Source: Planctomycetota bacterium
Lineage (GTDB): Bacteria; Planctomycetota; UBA1135; GCA-002686595
Reading direction: 5' to 3'
Assembly: GCA_016795205.1 (NCBI GenBank)
Contig: JAEUHZ010000022.1
Coordinates: 1-48,015 of the forward strand
DNA: 48,015 nucleotides
A program made the translations under genes and the position numbers. The notes under the pieces are model-generated. The model did not search any database and was not told the origin of the DNA. It worked only from the letters and a program-made list of their open reading frames with translations. Shown here piece after piece: positions 34,167 to 41,539 of this stretch (positions within the stretch are counted from its first letter, which is position 1; each line of letters begins with the position of its first letter).

Positions 34167-36230
34167 ATGCAACGACAGATCCTTTTGACTTCGATGGTGC
34201 TGCTCGGGCTCGCTTCGGCGGCCACGGCGCAAGGCACGGACGATTGCACTGCGCCCACGCCGATCGCCGGTATCGGTCCCTTCAGCTTCAACACGAGCAC
34301 GGCCACGAACACCACCGCGGGCACCGCGTGCGGAGGTCTGGGCCGCGACCTGTTCTGGGTCTGGACCGCGGCTGCGAGCGGTCCGATGACCGTCTCGCTG
34401 TGCGGTCAGGCCAGCGGCTGGGACACGGTCGTCGCCGTGTACGCCGGCAGCACCTGCCCGGCTGGCGCGCCGCTGAACTGCAACGACGACTCGTGCGGCT
34501 TGATCAGCGAGACTGCATTCGTCGCGACGGCTGGCCAGCCGTACGTGATCCGGGTCGGCTCGTTCAACGGCGGCGCGGGCGGCGCCGGCAGCTTCACGGT
34601 GACCGCGGGTGGGCCGCCCGGCTGCCCGGCCCCGTCCACGGGCCCGGACGTCATCGTGGGGGACGTGAGCGACGTCGCGAACTACTCGCCGACGGGCGCG
34701 CTCGACGCGCTGGCGCTCGGCACGACCTCGTGCAACGTCGGCAACGCGACCCTGTCATGGGTCGCCAGCACGAACCAGCACCCCGTCATCGGCGGCAACC
34801 TCTACCGCTACAAGCAGGTCGGCGGCGCCTGGCGCTTCGAGCAGATCGGCCAGAGCTGGCTCAAGCACGGCTTCACGGCCCTGCAAGGCAACCTGTGCTG
34901 CCCGTGCCAACCGGGCGGCAGCGGGTCCGCGTTGGGCGTCGGCTGCTCGGACCCGTACTCGTCCGGGCTCAACGGCAGCCAGAGCGGCCTGGGTCCGCGC
35001 TGGCAGGTCAACGCCTCGACCGGGAACTTCACGTATCCGCCGGCGAATCCGGCCTGGAGCGGGACCACCGCGCGACGCATCGAGGTCCTGCTCAGCGACC
35101 TGGAGGTCAGCGGCACGGGCACGCGCTACTTCGGCGAGGCGCAGTACGTCACGCCGGACGACGCCTTGGCGGGCAACCAGAACAACAACGCGAGCTGGCG
35201 CGAGCTCACCGTCAGCGGCAACTCCTCGAACTACGCCTTCACGCTGCTCGGCTCGACGCAGCGCCAGCAGAGCGCGATCCGCGTCTGGGCCCAGATCGAC
35301 AATCAGGTGCAGCTCACGGACGTCCAGGTGCCGAATGACGGCCTGTTCGTGGTGGGCTCGCGCGCCTTCGACCTGGGCGGCGGCCAATGGCGCTACGAGT
35401 ACGCCGTCTACAACATGAACTCGCACCGCAGCGGCGGCACGTTCTCCGTGCCGGTGCCGGCCGGCGCGAGCATCACGAACGCGGGCTTCAACGGCGTCGT
35501 GTACCGCAACGGCGACGGGCCGGGGAACGTGAACATGTCCAGCGATCCGTGGACCTTCGCGCTGGCTGGCGGCTTCGCCACGTGGTCGACGCAGACCGAG
35601 GGGCAGAGCCAGCTCGCGAACGCGCTCCGCTGGGGCACGACCTACAACTTCCGGTTCGACGCCAACGTCGCGCCGGCGACGGGCTTCGTGGGCCTGGGCC
35701 TGTGGCGGGCGGGCGCTCCCGCGTCGATGGACGCCGCGGCGCACGTCCCGGGAACGGGCGGTGGCTCCATCGCGGTCTGCTTCGGCGACGGGACCGGCGC
35801 AGCCTGCCCGTGCGGCAACAACGCGCCGGCGGGTCAGGGCTGCCTGAACTCGCTCGGCACGGGCGGCACGCTGGCGGCGAGCGGCTCGCCCAGCGTCTCG
35901 GCGGACACGCTCGTGTTGACCGGGGCCGGCATGCCCGACAGCAGCGTGCTGTACTTCCAAGGCACGTCGGTCGCTGGCGGCGGAGCCGGCACGGCCTTCG
36001 GCGACGGGCTGCGCTGCGCCGCGGGCACCGTGATCCGACTGGGAACCAAGACGAACGCGCTGGGCACCTCGGCCTATCCCACGGGCGGCGACCAGTCCGT
36101 CTCGGTGCGCGGCGCGTGCTCGCCGGGCGACGTCCGGGTGTACCAGGCCTGGTATCGCAACGCGGCCAGCTTCTGCACGCCCAGCACGTTCAACCTGACG
36201 AACGCCTGGCAGCTCGTCTGGCAGTCGTGA
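34167..36230 (+). CDS. Large secreted protein with PPC-like and CFGDGTG/CPCG C-terminal domains
   Basis: 687 residues with a clear signal peptide cut near TAQ|GTDDC. Residues about 23-150 look like a pre-peptidase-C-type beta-sandwich (CTAPTPIAGIGPFSFNT, FWVWTAAASGPMTVSLCG, AYVIRVGSFN-like strand). The middle (about 160-520) is a beta-rich region with no family I know, with many Asn, Gly, Ser and Thr. The last 160 residues begin CFGDGTGAACPCGNNAPAGQGC, shown here in part for its Cys pattern (C-x8-C-x-C-x9-C), then a barrel-like region ending NAWQLVWQS. This C-terminal type recurs, to my knowledge, in exported planctomycete proteins and may be a surface-attachment or sorting domain. No catalytic residues seen. 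Followed by tandem hairpins. Confidence 0.75.
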   Translation: MQRQILLTSMVLLGLASAATAQGTDDCTAPTPIAGIGPFSFNTSTATNTTAGTACGGLGRDLFWVWTAAASGPMTVSLCGQASGWDTVVAVYAGSTCPAGAPLNCNDDSCGLISETAFVATAGQPYVIRVGSFNGGAGGAGSFTVTAGGPPGCPAPSTGPDVIVGDVSDVANYSPTGALDALALGTTSCNVGNATLSWVASTNQHPVIGGNLYRYKQVGGAWRFEQIGQSWLKHGFTALQGNLCCPCQPGGSGSALGVGCSDPYSSGLNGSQSGLGPRWQVNASTGNFTYPPANPAWSGTTARRIEVLLSDLEVSGTGTRYFGEAQYVTPDDALAGNQNNNASWRELTVSGNSSNYAFTLLGSTQRQQSAIRVWAQIDNQVQLTDVQVPNDGLFVVGSRAFDLGGGQWRYEYAVYNMNSHRSGGTFSVPVPAGASITNAGFNGVVYRNGDGPGNVNMSSDPWTFALAGGFATWSTQTEGQSQLANALRWGTTYNFRFDANVAPATGFVGLGLWRAGAPASMDAAAHVPGTGGGSIAVCFGDGTGAACPCGNNAPAGQGCLNSLGTGGTLAASGSPSVSADTLVLTGAGMPDSSVLYFQGTSVAGGGAGTAFGDGLRCAAGTVIRLGTKTNALGTSAYPTGGDQSVSVRGACSPGDVRVYQAWYRNAASFCTPSTFNLTNAWQLVWQS

Positions 36231-36237
36231 TCGCGGT

Positions 36238-36263
36238 TCGAGCCCGGGGTGAGCCGGGCTCGA
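36238..36263. terminator. Ten-bp hairpin after the secreted protein gene
   Basis: Perfect arms 36238-36247 and 36254-36263 with a six-base loop, starting eight bases after the stop at 36230. First of two tandem hairpins between convergent genes. Confidence 0.65.
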
Positions 36264-36270
36264 GCCACGT

Positions 36271-36312
36271 CGCGCGGGCCGCTCGCCTCACTCGAGGCGG
36301 GCGGCCCGCGCG
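36271..36312. terminator. Nineteen-bp hairpin, likely two-way terminator
   Basis: Arms 36271-36289 and 36294-36312 pair over 19 bases with one G-T wobble and a four-base loop (ACTC). It is the strongest hairpin in the window. It lies between the convergent secreted-protein and pepQ genes and is followed by GGTTTCGG, a very short T run. The rest of the gap, 36313-36383, shows nothing else. Confidence 0.7.
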
Positions 36313-36383
36313 GTTTCGGAGCGAGCGTGCACCCGCGGCGTCCGTGTGCGGCTCGACGCGAGTCGCCGCCGTTGCCGCGCCGC

Positions 36384-37700
36384 TCAGGCCGCGGCCGCCG
36401 CCTCGCGCGTCAGGTTGCGGTGGCCAGCGCGCGTGACGAGCACGTTGTCCTCGATGCGGATGCCGCCGTGCGGGCTGAGCCGGTCGACGAGCTTCCAGTC
36501 GAAGAGCTCCTTCGTCGCGCCCGCGCGGTGCGGACGCAGGAGCATCTCGATGAAGTACAGGCCGGGCTCGATCGTGAAGACCTGTCCTTCCTCGATCTTG
36601 CGCGTCGTCCGCAGGTAGGGGAACTCCGGCGGCGGCGGCAGCGTGCCACCCTCGGGGGACTTCTGGCGGCCGCCCACGTCGTGGACCTGGATCCCGAGGA
36701 AGTGGCCGAGGCCGTGAGGGAAGAACGGCGCCGTCACGCCGCGCGCCAGCGCTTCCTGGCCGCCGACCTTCAGGATGCCGGCTTGGTGCAGCAGGTCGCC
36801 GATCTTGTGGTGCGCCGCGGCGTGCAGCTCGAGGTAGGGGATCCCGGGCTGCGCCAGAGCGCACAGCTCGAGCTGCAGCTTCTCCAGGCCCGCGACGAGC
36901 TCGCGGAAGGCCGGGTCGGCCTTGTCCGTCACCCACGTGCGCGTGATGTCGGAGGCGTAGCGGTTGACCTGCGCGCCGACGTCGATGAGCAGGACCTTGC
37001 CGCCGCCCGTCGTGCGCTTGCCGCAGTAGTGGAGGATGGCACCCTTCTCGTCGAGGCCCACGATGCTCTCGTAGGGCAGGTCCTTGTCCGTGCAGCCCAC
37101 GGCCTCGACGTAGGCCTGGTGGATCTGCAGCTCGCTCGCACCCTCCTGGAACGCCCGGCGCGCCGCGAGGTGGCCGCGCCAGCCGGCCCGCGACGCGGCG
37201 GCGAGCTGGTCGACCTCGTAGGCGCTCTTGTACGCCCGGTCCCAATCGAGCCGCGCCGTGAGCGCCGTGGGGTTCAGCGCGTCGCGCAGGATCCCGCGTG
37301 CGGTGGCCTCCTCGGGCCGGTCGCCGACGTAGGCCGTGCGGCCCTGGATCGCGAGTTCGCGCCAGGCGCGCTCGACGTCGGGCACCTCGACCAGGTCGAA
37401 GTGCGCGGCCCAGTACGGGTTCCCGAGCGGCGCCTGCTCGTACCAGTAGTCCTCGGGCGCGACGCGCGCCAGGCGCGGCCGCTCGCCCGGTCGCAGGTGG
37501 AGCAGGTGCGCGGGCCCCTCGAGCGGCACCCAGTGCGCGAAGTGCGGCGTCGGCCGGAAGGGCGCGTCCTGGTCGTCGGAGAAGTAAGTGAAGGGCGCGC
37601 CGGCCTGGATCACGAGCCCGTCGAAGCCGGCCGCCGCCAGCGCGGTCTCCAGCTTCCGTTGCCGCTCCGCGACGTGCGCGGCGTAGTGCTTGGTCGTCAT
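36384..37700 (-). CDS. pepQ: Xaa-Pro dipeptidase (M24 metallopeptidase)
   Basis: 438 residues, close to PepQ (about 440). The N-terminal domain includes YFSDDQDAPFRP. The pita-bread catalytic domain has the five metal ligands: LLIDVGAQVNRYASDITR (two Asp), FFPHGLGHFLGIQVHD (His), FTIEPGLYF (Glu) and GIRIEDNVLV (Glu). It splits X-Pro dipeptides in the cytoplasm with two metal ions. Its ATG shares a base with the stop of the POT transporter gene (TGATG), so uptake and cleavage of dipeptides are coupled. Confidence 0.93.
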   Translation of the reverse strand: MTTKHYAAHVAERQRKLETALAAAGFDGLVIQAGAPFTYFSDDQDAPFRPTPHFAHWVPLEGPAHLLHLRPGERPRLARVAPEDYWYEQAPLGNPYWAAHFDLVEVPDVERAWRELAIQGRTAYVGDRPEEATARGILRDALNPTALTARLDWDRAYKSAYEVDQLAAASRAGWRGHLAARRAFQEGASELQIHQAYVEAVGCTDKDLPYESIVGLDEKGAILHYCGKRTTGGGKVLLIDVGAQVNRYASDITRTWVTDKADPAFRELVAGLEKLQLELCALAQPGIPYLELHAAAHHKIGDLLHQAGILKVGGQEALARGVTAPFFPHGLGHFLGIQVHDVGGRQKSPEGGTLPPPPEFPYLRTTRKIEEGQVFTIEPGLYFIEMLLRPHRAGATKELFDWKLVDRLSPHGGIRIEDNVLVTRAGHRNLTREAAAAA

Positions 37701-39214
37701 CACTTCACTCCATGCATGAGCTTGTTCACGGCTCGCGAGGCCAGGAAGAGGGCCACGCCGATGCCGACCGCCAGCCACAGGATCGGCGTGAACGCGGTCG
37801 TGTACCCGGCCAGAGCCGCCTCGCCCACCGCGTCCTCGGCGATGCTGACCTCGCCCGCGATCTTCGAGAACAAGCCGGCGGCGTAGTTCGCGCAAGCGAT
37901 CGAGACGAACCAGGCTCCCATGACCATGCCCACCATGCGCTCGGGGGCCAGCTTCGTGACCATCGACAGGCCCACCGGCGAGATGCACAGCTCGCCGCTG
38001 GTGTGGATCAGGTACAGGCCCGCCAACCAGAACCAGGGGATCTTGCCGGCGTCGTCGGCCGTCGCCATGCCCAGGATCAGGAGGCCGAAACCCAGCCCGA
38101 CCTGGATCAGGCCCAGGCCGAACTTGGCCGGGATCGAGGGGTTCCAGCCGCGACGTTCCAGCCAGATCCAGGCAGCCGCGAAGACCGGACCGAGCAGCAC
38201 GATGGCGATGGCGTTCACGGACTGGAAGTCCTCGGCCAGCATCGTCCAGTCGATGAAGTCCAGACGCAGGTGGTGGATGTGGTTCGCGGCGAAGACGTTC
38301 AGCGAGTTGCCGGCCTGCTCGAAGCTGGCCCAGAACATCACGTTGCACAAGAGCAGGATCAGCAGCGCGAGGATCCGGTCGCGCACCACACGCTGGCTCT
38401 GGAAGGCGAAGTAGAGCAGGTAGGCGACCATTCCGAGCCCCATCACGCCCAGCGCCGTGCCCACCTCGTCGCGCTTGAGCAGCAGGAAGTACATGAGCGG
38501 CACGCAGGCCACGCAGGCCGCCGCCACCAGGGCCAGCATGCCGAAGCCGCGGCGCTCCGGCGGCGCGTCGCCCTTGCCGGCGAGCTTGCTGGTGCCCGCC
38601 CCGAACACGAGCAGGCCCAGGACCATGCCGATGCCGGCCAGCATGAACCCGTAGCGGTAGTCGGGGATGACCTCGCCCGTCGCGGGGTCGGTGAGGTCGC
38701 TCATCCAGCGCGAGATCCGCGCGCAGAAGATCGGCGCCAGGAACGCGCCCAGGTTGATCCCCATGTAGAAGATCGTGAAGCCGCTGTCCCGCCGCGGATC
38801 GCCCTGCGGGTACAGCCGGCCGACGAGCGTCGAGATGTTCGGCTTGAACAGCCCGTTGCCGACGATGATCGTGGCCAATCCGACGAGGTAGATCTGCTCG
38901 TCGTGCGACATCAGCGTGAAGCAACCGATCGCCATGATCAGGCCGCCCAGCACGATGGACCGCGAGTATCCGAGCAGCCGGTCGGCGACGTAGCCGCCGA
39001 AGACGCCCAGGGCGTAGACCAGCGCCGTGTAGGCGCCGTAGATGACCGCAGCCTCGGCCGGCGTCTTCTTGAACAGCGCGATCAGGTGGAACACCAGGAG
39101 CGCGCGCATCCCGTAGTAGCAGAAGCGCTCCCACAGCTCGGCGAAGAACAGGACGAAGAGACCGGAAGGATGACCGAGGGTGGTGCGTTCCTGGGCCGGC
39201 GCGGAAGGATCCAT
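37700..39214 (-). CDS. POT/PTR-family proton-dependent oligopeptide transporter
   Basis: 504 residues, 12-14 membrane helices. The POT mark ExxERFxYY appears as ELWERFCYYGMRALL, followed by GGYVADRLLGYSRSIVLGG, the PTR2 signature. A second family motif follows in NLGAFLAPIFC, and SPVGLSMVTKLAPERMVG is the late family motif. It imports di- and tripeptides with protons. It is the first gene of a pair with pepQ. Upstream, GAGGAA is a fair ribosome site about four bases before the ATG. Confidence 0.95.
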   Translation of the reverse strand: MDPSAPAQERTTLGHPSGLFVLFFAELWERFCYYGMRALLVFHLIALFKKTPAEAAVIYGAYTALVYALGVFGGYVADRLLGYSRSIVLGGLIMAIGCFTLMSHDEQIYLVGLATIIVGNGLFKPNISTLVGRLYPQGDPRRDSGFTIFYMGINLGAFLAPIFCARISRWMSDLTDPATGEVIPDYRYGFMLAGIGMVLGLLVFGAGTSKLAGKGDAPPERRGFGMLALVAAACVACVPLMYFLLLKRDEVGTALGVMGLGMVAYLLYFAFQSQRVVRDRILALLILLLCNVMFWASFEQAGNSLNVFAANHIHHLRLDFIDWTMLAEDFQSVNAIAIVLLGPVFAAAWIWLERRGWNPSIPAKFGLGLIQVGLGFGLLILGMATADDAGKIPWFWLAGLYLIHTSGELCISPVGLSMVTKLAPERMVGMVMGAWFVSIACANYAAGLFSKIAGEVSIAEDAVGEAALAGYTTAFTPILWLAVGIGVALFLASRAVNKLMHGVK

Positions 39215-39249
39215 GCGTTCCTCGAAGGGGGGCGAAGGGGGAGCGCGGG

Positions 39250-39255
39250 ATCCTA
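39250..39255 (-). promoter_or_regulatory. TAGGAT -10-like hexamer for the POT-pepQ operon
   Basis: TAGGAT on the minus strand lies 35 bases upstream of ATG 39214, leaving a leader with a ribosome site. It falls where a -35 element for the divergent GNAT promoter would be. Confidence 0.4.
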
Positions 39256-39275
39256 CTCCGAGCGTCCCCGGGCGC

Positions 39276-39281
39276 TAGCAT
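39276..39281 (+). promoter_or_regulatory. TAGCAT -10-like hexamer, leaderless layout, GNAT gene
   Basis: TAGCAT ends exactly seven bases before ATG 39289, with CCGGCCG between. It is the clearest plus-strand example of the leaderless layout. Confidence 0.55.
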
Positions 39282-39288
39282 CCGGCCG

Positions 39289-40101
39289 ATGACCGTGCCT
39301 CTCGAGGTCGTTCCCGCCAGCCGCGAGCACCACGCCGCCTTCGCGCGCTTCTTCGCCGAGCTCGGCGTCGAGGACCCGCTGCCCGACCCGGACCGCTGGG
39401 AGCGAGAGCTGGCGCCAGGCACCTTCTTCCTGGCCGAGGCGGGACGCCTCGTGGGCTACGCGTTCCTGGAGCTCTACGGCGCGCGGGGCTACGTGCGGCA
39501 CGTCGTGGTGGCCGAGGACGCGCGCGGTCGCGGGGTGGGGCGTGCGCTCATGGAGGAGCTCGCGCGGCGCGTGCGCGCCGCGGGCGCGACGCGCTGGGAG
39601 CTCAACGTGAAGCGTGACAACCGGCCGGCCATCGCCCTCTACGAACGCTACGGGATGCGCACCGAGCACGTCACGCACGTGGTGCGGCTCTCGCTCCCGG
39701 GCGTGGCGCGGCTCGCGGGCTGTGCACGCCCGGTCCTGGCGCGCGGCGTCGCGCCCGCCGCCGATGCCGAGGTCGAGCGCGCGTTCCACCTGCCCGACGG
39801 CAAGCTCGCGCGTCTGCGCTCGCTGGCGGGCATGACGCTCGTGAGGCTCGTCGAGCACGAGCGCACCGTCGCGTTCGCGCGCTTCGACCCGCGCTACCCC
39901 GGCTGCTTCCCGTTCCACGTCGAGGCGGCCGAGCTCGCGCGTCCGCTGCTCGAGCAGCTCGTGCCGCTGTGCCCGCGGGGCGCAACCTGGATCCAGCTCG
40001 TGATCGAGGCCGACGAGGCCACGACCGGCGCGCTCCTGGCCGCGGGCGCCCAGCCGGTGTTCGAGATCCTCCACCTGGCCGGCGACGTGCCCGCCGCCTG
40101 A
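39289..40101 (+). CDS. GNAT-family N-acetyltransferase with a second GNAT-like half
   Basis: 270 residues. The first half (about 1-140) is a normal GNAT domain: VRHVVVAEDARGRGVGRALMEEL holds the acetyl-CoA pyrophosphate loop (RGRGVG), and NVKRDNRPAIALYERYGM is the C-terminal motif B. The second half (about 155-270) has strand-helix order of a GNAT but no R/QxxGxG loop, so it is probably a non-catalytic partner, as in tandem GNATs. Acetyl acceptor unknown. Convergent with the next gene, three bases apart. Confidence 0.85.
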   Translation: MTVPLEVVPASREHHAAFARFFAELGVEDPLPDPDRWERELAPGTFFLAEAGRLVGYAFLELYGARGYVRHVVVAEDARGRGVGRALMEELARRVRAAGATRWELNVKRDNRPAIALYERYGMRTEHVTHVVRLSLPGVARLAGCARPVLARGVAPAADAEVERAFHLPDGKLARLRSLAGMTLVRLVEHERTVAFARFDPRYPGCFPFHVEAAELARPLLEQLVPLCPRGATWIQLVIEADEATTGALLAAGAQPVFEILHLAGDVPAA

Positions 40102-40104
40102 CGC

Positions 40105-41466
40105 TCACCCCGGCCCGCCGCCCGAGAGGTCGCGCTGCCGGCGGCCCAGCGCGACGCCGACGCCCAGCCACACGAGCGCCAGTGGGGCCGCGCCCAGCGC
40201 GATGGTCCCCAGCGCCACGCCCAGGGTCTTGGCGAACAGGTCGAAGGTCCACGCGCCGATCAGGTCGCCAGCGCGGTACACGAAGGTGTCGACGAAGCTC
40301 TTCGAGGCGTACTTGGCGGCCTTCGGCACGACGGTGAAGAGCGACTCGCGCGCCGGCTTCGCCGTGGCGTAGTTGGCGGCCGAGAGCAGCACGCGCGCCG
40401 CCGCGACGGCCACCAGGGACGGCGGCCAGGCATGCGTCCAGCCGTCGCCGAAGGCGGCCGTCCCGTACAGGATCATGCCGCCCAGACCCAGGCAGGCGGC
40501 TCCGGCGACGAGTGGCTGGGTCACGAGCGCGAAGCCCGTGCCGAGGCGCTGGATCAGTCGACCGGTCACGAAGAGCTGCAGGAACAGCGTGAGCGCGTTG
40601 GCGATCTGGTCGACCGTGGCGAAGTACGCCGTGCGCTCGTTGCGCTCCGTGAGCGCCGCGGACACCAGGTTCGCCTGCTGGAAGTAGAGCACGGTGCCGA
40701 ACAGCGTGTGGAACAGCGTGAACGCGCAGATCCCCTGCAGGTAGGGGCTGCGGGCGATGAAGGCCAAGCCGCGCCAGGCCGAGCGCGGATCGGCCGCGCC
40801 GGTCGCCGCGGCCGCACTGGGCTCGCGCGGCGCGTCCTCGGGGTGCAGGCGCACGAGCGCCACGACACAGCCCGTCGCCAGCACGAGCAGTCCGCACCCC
40901 ACGAAGATCAGGTTCACCGTGCCGAACGGTCTGGCCAGCTCCTTCGCGAGCGTCGAGCCGCACAGGGCGCCCACGGTCCCGCCCACGGAGACGAACGCGA
41001 ACAGGCGCTGGGCCTGCTCCAGGCGGAACAGGTCGGCCGCGAAGCCCCAGAAGACGGACAACGAGAACACGTTGAAGACGCTGAACCACACGTAGAACGC
41101 GTAGCCGATCCCGAGCTTCCAGCCCGCAGGCGCGAACTCGAACGCGGCTCGAAACGCGAGCAGGAACGCGATCCCGATGCCGTAGACCAGCGGCACGAAC
41201 GTCCGCCGCCGGGTGCGCGCGAGCAGCGTCGCGAAGACCGGTTGCACGAGGAGCGAAAGCGTCAGCGTCCCCGTCCAGACCAGCGGCAGGTCGTCGGCCC
41301 CGCGCTCGATCCCCAGCGCCTCGCGTACGGGGCGCAGGGTGAAGTTGGCGCACAGGAGCAGGAAGAACAGCGCCGTGGCCCAGGCGATCGACGCGCCCTC
41401 GCCCGGGCGAATCTGGACCAGGCGTCCGAGCCACGTGCGTGGCGCGGGCTCGTCGGCGGTCGTCAT
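40105..41466 (-). CDS. NTP/NTP-exchanger-like MFS-fold transporter
   Basis: 453 residues, about 12 membrane helices. The opening FFLLLCANFTLRPVREALG and the later NYATAKPARESLFTVVPKAAKYASKSFVDTFVYR region, given here only by its key pieces (PARESLF, KYASKSFVDT), match the ATP:ADP antiporter-like (TLC/AAA) group also found in free-living bacteria. The free-living members are not known to exchange nucleotides. The start at ATG 41466 is preferred over a TTG seven codons earlier. A CAGACT hexamer ends nine bases upstream. The gene is followed on the same strand by nothing; it is downstream of a rhomboid gene with a 73-base gap. Confidence 0.78.
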   Translation of the reverse strand: MTTADEPAPRTWLGRLVQIRPGEGASIAWATALFFLLLCANFTLRPVREALGIERGADDLPLVWTGTLTLSLLVQPVFATLLARTRRRTFVPLVYGIGIAFLLAFRAAFEFAPAGWKLGIGYAFYVWFSVFNVFSLSVFWGFAADLFRLEQAQRLFAFVSVGGTVGALCGSTLAKELARPFGTVNLIFVGCGLLVLATGCVVALVRLHPEDAPREPSAAAATGAADPRSAWRGLAFIARSPYLQGICAFTLFHTLFGTVLYFQQANLVSAALTERNERTAYFATVDQIANALTLFLQLFVTGRLIQRLGTGFALVTQPLVAGAACLGLGGMILYGTAAFGDGWTHAWPPSLVAVAAARVLLSAANYATAKPARESLFTVVPKAAKYASKSFVDTFVYRAGDLIGAWTFDLFAKTLGVALGTIALGAAPLALVWLGVGVALGRRQRDLSGGGPG

Positions 41467-41475
41467 GCGCGCGCG

Positions 41476-41481
41476 AGTCTG
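41476..41481 (-). promoter_or_regulatory. CAGACT -10-like hexamer for the exchanger-like gene
   Basis: CAGACT on the minus strand ends nine bases before ATG 41466, separated by alternating G and C only. A near match to the leaderless layout rather than a clean one, since the first T is C. Confidence 0.3.
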
Positions 41482-41539
41482 CCGCAAGCACGGACCGCAA
41501 GTCGTGCGGGACGCGCAAGAAATGCTGGGCCGACCCGCG

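Noticed and set aside
36249..39292. Long plus-strand frames of 545 and 526 codons opposite pepQ and the POT transporter
   Set aside because: Shadow frames with Arg/His/Asp-rich sequence; the opposite strand has full motif sets for both enzymes.
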